A stretch of DNA of 56,657 nucleotides, taken from Clostridia bacterium. Lineage in GTDB: Bacteria > Bacillota > Clostridia > Lachnospirales > Lachnospiraceae. The stretch covers positions 1 to 56,657 of the forward strand of contig JAQXQS010000168.1 in NCBI GenBank assembly GCA_029101305.1, given 5' to 3'. The notes under the pieces are model-generated. The model was not told the DNA's origin. It made no database searches and worked only from the letters and a program-made list of their open reading frames with translations. This document shows, in pieces, positions 53,122-56,657 of the stretch. Position numbers and translations under genes: made by a program. How positions within the stretch are numbered: position 1 is the first letter of the stretch; the number at the start of each line of letters is the position of its first letter.

Positions 53122-53976
53122 TCAGACTCCCTCTGCACCTCCAACAATTTCTGTGATCTCCTGCGTGATGCTTGCCTGACGCGCCCTGTTATAATGCAGG
53201 TTCAGCTTCTCGATCATTTCTTCTGCATTACTGGTCGCAGCTTCCATGGCTGTACGTCTCGCAGCCAGCTCGCTGGCAACACTTTCGCATACTGCACCAT
53301 AGATCAGTCCGGCCAGATATTCCGGAACAATTGCCTCAAACACCTCAGACGCATCTGGTTCATATAGGATCAGATTCCGAATTCCCTTTGTATCCTGCTC
53401 CTTTGTCAGATCATTCAGCGGCAGTGCCGGAATCGCCGACGGCTGCTGGGAAAGCATGGAAACAAATCTGGTATAACACAGATCAATGTGCCCAAATTCT
53501 CCTTTCTGAAATGCCCCGCAGAGCAGGTTTGCCATTTCAAAACAATCTGCCACAGAAATATCTGCGATTTCAGCAAAGCTCTCTGTGACACAGGATAATC
53601 CGTTCCTCTTCGAATATTCCACAGCCTTTTTCCCAATGGGAAGAACCAGAAAATCCTGATCCTTAGAAGCTGCTTCCAGACATTTAAACAGGTTGGTATT
53701 ATATCCGCCTGCCAGGCCACGGTCTCCGGCGATCAGCACATAACAGCGCTTCTCATTTCCCGATTCTCTGGCATATACAGAGGAAAAATCTGTATTCCCC
53801 TGTGCGATATCCGCCAGAGTCTGATGCATGGTCTCGAAATATGGCCGGCAGACCTCAGCCCTTTCTTTTGCTTTACGCAGTTTGGAGGATGCTACAAGTT
53901 CCATTGCCTTGGTAATCTGCATGGTGCTCTGAACACTCTTAATACGCAGCTTTACCGCTTTCATGTTTGCAGCCAT
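53122..53976 (-). CDS. atpG: ATP synthase F1 gamma subunit
   Basis: A 284-residue rotor shaft protein: the N-terminal coiled coil MKAVKLRIKSVQSTMQITKAMELVASSKL and C-terminal NAEEMIEKLNLHYNRARQASITQEITEIVGGAEGV are the two antiparallel ends that turn inside the alpha/beta ring. GAGGAGG is upstream of the start. Confidence 0.95.
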   Translation of the reverse strand: MAANMKAVKLRIKSVQSTMQITKAMELVASSKLRKAKERAEVCRPYFETMHQTLADIAQGNTDFSSVYARESGNEKRCYVLIAGDRGLAGGYNTNLFKCLEAASKDQDFLVLPIGKKAVEYSKRNGLSCVTESFAEIADISVADCFEMANLLCGAFQKGEFGHIDLCYTRFVSMLSQQPSAIPALPLNDLTKEQDTKGIRNLILYEPDASEVFEAIVPEYLAGLIYGAVCESVASELAARRTAMEAATSNAEEMIEKLNLHYNRARQASITQEITEIVGGAEGV

Positions 53977-53999
53977 AAAAAGATCCTCCTCGTCACAAT

Positions 54000-55529
54000 T
54001 TATTTCTCAGGTCTTGTATTCACAAAATTCTCAGTGTACTGCTCCAGGGCGCTCTTAAGCTTGCCCTCTGTCTCTGCTGACAACGCGCCTGTAGAGCGGA
54101 TTTCCTGCATCGCAGCAGCTCCCTGCGCATCGCTGTCAAGCCAGGTATAAAGTCCGGCTTCGTAGCTTCTTACATCCTCTGTGGCAACCTTGGAAAGGAT
54201 TCCCTTGGTCACCGCATAGAGAATGGCAACCTGCTTCTCAACCGGAACCGGAGCATTCTGATTCTGCTTCAGGACTTCCACGATACGGGCGCCCTGCTCC
54301 AGTCTGGCCTTGGTATCCGCATCCAGATCGGAGCCGAACTGTGCGAAGCTCTGCAGCTCACGATACTGGGAGTAAATCAGCTTCAAAGTACCGGCAACTT
54401 TTTTCATTGCCTTAATCTGTGCATTACCACCAACTCGGGATACGGAAATACCAGGGTTTACAGCCGGCATAACACCGGAATGGAACAGCTCTGTCTCAAG
54501 GAAAATCTGTCCGTCTGTAATGGAAATAACGTTGGTCGGAATATATGCGGAAACGTCTCCTGCCTGTGTCTCAATGATCGGAAGGGCAGTCAGGGAACCA
54601 CCTCCATGTGCCTCGTCCAGTCTTGCGGCACGCTCCAGAAGTCTGGAATGAAGGTAGAAAACATCTCCAGGATATGCCTCACGTCCCGGTGGACGGCGGA
54701 TCAGCAGGGAAAGTGCACGGTAAGCAACCGCATGCTTACTCAGGTCATCATAAATGATCAGCACATCTTTGCCCTTGTACATAAAATATTCACCCATTGC
54801 ACATCCGGAATACGGTGCAATGTACTGCAGCGGGCTGGCTTCTGACGCTGTAGCTGCAACTACAATGGTGTAATCCATAGCACCATTTCTGGTAAGAGTT
54901 TCAACCAGGGAAGAAACGGTAGATCTCTTCTGTCCAATTGCAACGTAAATACAGATTACATCTTTTCCTTTCTGATTGATAATGGTGTCCGCTGCCAGAG
55001 TGGTCTTACCAGTCTGACGGTCACCGATGATCAGCTCTCGCTGGCCCCTGCCAATGGGAACCATAGAGTCAATTGCCTTAATACCGGTCTGCAGAGGCTG
55101 GTTAACGCCCTGTCTCTCGCAGATACCTGGCGCCGGGCTCTCAATCGCCCGGTATTCACTTGTCACAACAGGTCCAGCACCGTCAATCGGCTGTCCAAGG
55201 GCATTTACAACTCGCCCGATCATCGCCTCGCCTACTGGAACAGATACAACCTTTCCAGTGCGCTTTACGGTCTGACCTTCGCCAATACCGGAATCATCAC
55301 CAAATAATACGATAGATACGCTGTTCTCTTCCAGGTTCTGTGCCATACCGAAGCTTCCATCCTCAAATTCAAGAAGCTCACCTGCCATGCAGTTGATAAG
55401 TCCGCTGGCTCTGGCAATACCATCACCGACCATAAGAACCGTACCGGTCTCATTCTGTCTGATGGCGTTATCGTAATATTTGATCTGACTGCGGATGACT
55501 TTTGAAATTTCTTCAGGTTTAAGCTGCAT
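54000..55529 (-). CDS. atpA: ATP synthase F1 alpha subunit
   Basis: A 509-residue noncatalytic nucleotide-binding subunit. Walker [42 protein letters not shown] and [26 protein letters not shown] are the family blocks. It follows atpH by 15 nt in the operon. Confidence 0.97.
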   Translation of the reverse strand: MQLKPEEISKVIRSQIKYYDNAIRQNETGTVLMVGDGIARASGLINCMAGELLEFEDGSFGMAQNLEENSVSIVLFGDDSGIGEGQTVKRTGKVVSVPVGEAMIGRVVNALGQPIDGAGPVVTSEYRAIESPAPGICERQGVNQPLQTGIKAIDSMVPIGRGQRELIIGDRQTGKTTLAADTIINQKGKDVICIYVAIGQKRSTVSSLVETLTRNGAMDYTIVVAATASEASPLQYIAPYSGCAMGEYFMYKGKDVLIIYDDLSKHAVAYRALSLLIRRPPGREAYPGDVFYLHSRLLERAARLDEAHGGGSLTALPIIETQAGDVSAYIPTNVISITDGQIFLETELFHSGVMPAVNPGISVSRVGGNAQIKAMKKVAGTLKLIYSQYRELQSFAQFGSDLDADTKARLEQGARIVEVLKQNQNAPVPVEKQVAILYAVTKGILSKVATEDVRSYEAGLYTWLDSDAQGAAAMQEIRSTGALSAETEGKLKSALEQYTENFVNTRPEK

Positions 55530-55544
55530 TTTCTCTATCCATCC

Positions 55545-56084
55545 TTATACTATAAGCTCGTTTAATTTCCTGGAAAGACCATCCAGGCGGCTCTTTACCG
55601 TACCGTCCAGCTGTTTTCCCTCCAGCTCCACTTTAAGACCTGCCAGCACCGTAGGATCTGTTTTCTGGGTAAGGGCAATGGTCTTGCCGCTTAATTTCTC
55701 CAGCTTGTCCTTAAGTGCTGTCATCTGCTCCTCTGTCAGGGCAACCGCACTGGTCACTACTGCAGTGGCAATATTATGGTCCACATTGTACCGCCGTGTA
55801 AATTCTTCGCAGCACCCTGCATACTCTCCAAGGATTCCACGCTCACACAGCAGTTTGAGAAAATTCACAAGATACTGTTCTGCTTCTGCACCAAATGCAG
55901 CATCCAGAAGCTTCGTCCTCTCTTCTTTGGGAATGGAGGGCTCTGACAGCAATTTCACATAATCGGGATTTTCCCGGAAAAGCTGCCGGATCGTCTGCAT
56001 CTGCTCCAATACAATATCTGTAAGCTGTTCTTCGGCAGCAAGGTCATACATGCTGCCGCCATACAATCTGGCAATCTGCGTCAT
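55545..56084 (-). CDS. atpH: ATP synthase F1 delta subunit
   Basis: A 179-residue stalk subunit (OSCP-like): LAEEQLTDIVLEQMQTIRQLF in the helical N-terminal part, and KTDPTVLAGLKVELEGKQLDGTVKSRLDGL at the C terminus. It overlaps atpF by 4 nt (ATGA), so translation is coupled. Confidence 0.93.
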   Translation of the reverse strand: MTQIARLYGGSMYDLAAEEQLTDIVLEQMQTIRQLFRENPDYVKLLSEPSIPKEERTKLLDAAFGAEAEQYLVNFLKLLCERGILGEYAGCCEEFTRRYNVDHNIATAVVTSAVALTEEQMTALKDKLEKLSGKTIALTQKTDPTVLAGLKVELEGKQLDGTVKSRLDGLSRKLNELIV

Positions 56085-56584
56085 GATGCCTCACCTACAT
56101 TCGAAATAAACTCGTCGATCAGTTTCGCGTGATCCTCTTCTTTGATCTCACGCTCGATCACCTTGCAGGCAATCTCCATTGCCATGCCGCCGATCTCATT
56201 TTTCACTTCATTGACAGCTTTGCGTTTCTCCTGTGCAATGTCGCTCTCAGCCTTCTCTTTCATAGCGCGGGCTTCAGAGGCTGCACTCTTTAGGATCTCC
56301 TCACTCTGGAGGGAAGCTGTCTTCTGTGCCTCTGTAACAATATCGCTGGCCTTCGCCTTGGCCTGCTGCATATTCTGTTCATACTCTGTCTTCATGGCAA
56401 GCGCCTCTTCCTTGGCCTTTGTGGCATCCTGGATCTCGGCATCTGCCATTGCTCTTCTCTTCTGGAGCATTTCATTGACAGGCTTGAACAGAAATCTTTT
56501 TATCAGATACATCTGGAGAAAAGGGTTGCAGATCTGTGCGACAAACGTCCACGGCACAATTCCTACAAGTTCCTGTACCTGCAT
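56081..56584 (-). CDS. atpF: ATP synthase Fo b subunit
   Basis: A 167-residue stator protein: one N-terminal membrane helix (around FVAQICNPFLQMYLIKRFLF), then a long charged coiled coil to residue 160. GGAGG lies upstream of the start. It links the membrane ring to the delta subunit. Confidence 0.94.
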   Translation of the reverse strand: MQVQELVGIVPWTFVAQICNPFLQMYLIKRFLFKPVNEMLQKRRAMADAEIQDATKAKEEALAMKTEYEQNMQQAKAKASDIVTEAQKTASLQSEEILKSAASEARAMKEKAESDIAQEKRKAVNEVKNEIGGMAMEIACKVIEREIKEEDHAKLIDEFISNVGEAS

Positions 56585-56620
56585 TTTATAACCTCCTGTC
56601 CGGTGTTGCTTTTTCGTACC

Positions 56621-56657
56621 TTATGCAAGGAATTTCATGAAGGTTCCAGGTGCAACG
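56621..56657 (-). CDS. atpE: C-terminal end of the ATP synthase Fo c subunit (partial)
   Basis: The reverse strand ends ...VAPGTFMKFLA-stop, with TAA at 56621-56623; 11 codons are seen before the window edge. Position just upstream of atpF and the P-G-x-F-h-K-F-L end fit the c subunit. Only the tail is seen, so ion specificity cannot be judged. Confidence 0.7.
   Translation of the reverse strand, partial: VAPGTFMKFLA

Overview
The window reads as chromosomal DNA from a Gram-positive gut anaerobe of the Lachnospiraceae (Clostridium cluster XIVa) type. This is inferred from gene content: a prfB/UPF0735-ACT/hom/lysC cluster, a CspABC-like S8 protease, RibU under an FMN riboswitch, NusG-domain-II, Gx and FMN_bind proteins, long-form HPF, and Big_2 surface proteins. 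Almost all genes lie on the minus strand. I see no rRNA, tRNA, CRISPR array, prophage or intact IS.

Layout. 1-3080: a truncated AlbA_2 (Schlafen-like) ATP-binding gene and an S8 subtilase. 3140-9996: a nitrogen-scavenging locus with an APC permease, a P-II-like protein, an iron-type alcohol dehydrogenase, a class III aminotransferase, a PucR activator and a TauE/SafE exporter. 10166-12454: a MATE pump behind two tandem terminators, and a small Asp/Ser-rich exported protein. 12625-15789: Nudix hydrolase, RibU with FMN riboswitch and a MITE-like insertion in its leader, MscS, DUF1294. 15839-21344: Tex, DUF975, DegV and a duplicated-domain exported protein. 21486-25572: lysC, hom, ACT protein and prfB with the RF2 +1 frameshift. 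25898-31463: flavin-based electron-transfer locus (NusG_II, Gx, ApbE, NapH-like ferredoxin, one- and four-domain FMN_bind proteins). 31621-35373: a Tp47-like/Big_2 surface protein gene broken by an in-frame TGA. 35606-48845: dapF, AraC regulator, secA, a phosphopantetheinyl transferase, hpf, a HIS6-type hisA, a lipoprotein, dapB, dapA, cobO, a two-OB SSB-like protein and typA. 49048-56657: glycosyltransferase, aminotransferase and the F1Fo ATP synthase operon, cut inside atpE.

How the genes fit together. The most interesting region is 3140-9996. Aminotransferase, alcohol dehydrogenase and TauE/SafE exporter together match the known logic of taking nitrogen from taurine and exporting isethionate. 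A shared motif (core TTGTTYTGCGGY) lies in front of the aminotransferase, pucR and exporter genes, which suggests one PucR regulon. The substrate is inferred, not shown. RibU and the ApbE/FMN_bind locus together point to strong reliance on flavin. lysC, hom, dapA, dapB and dapF cover much of aspartate-family amino-acid and cell-wall DAP synthesis, scattered over several units.

Start codons were moved from the longest ORF wherever a Shine-Dalgarno sequence clearly favoured an internal start. All family calls come from reading motifs; no database search was run.
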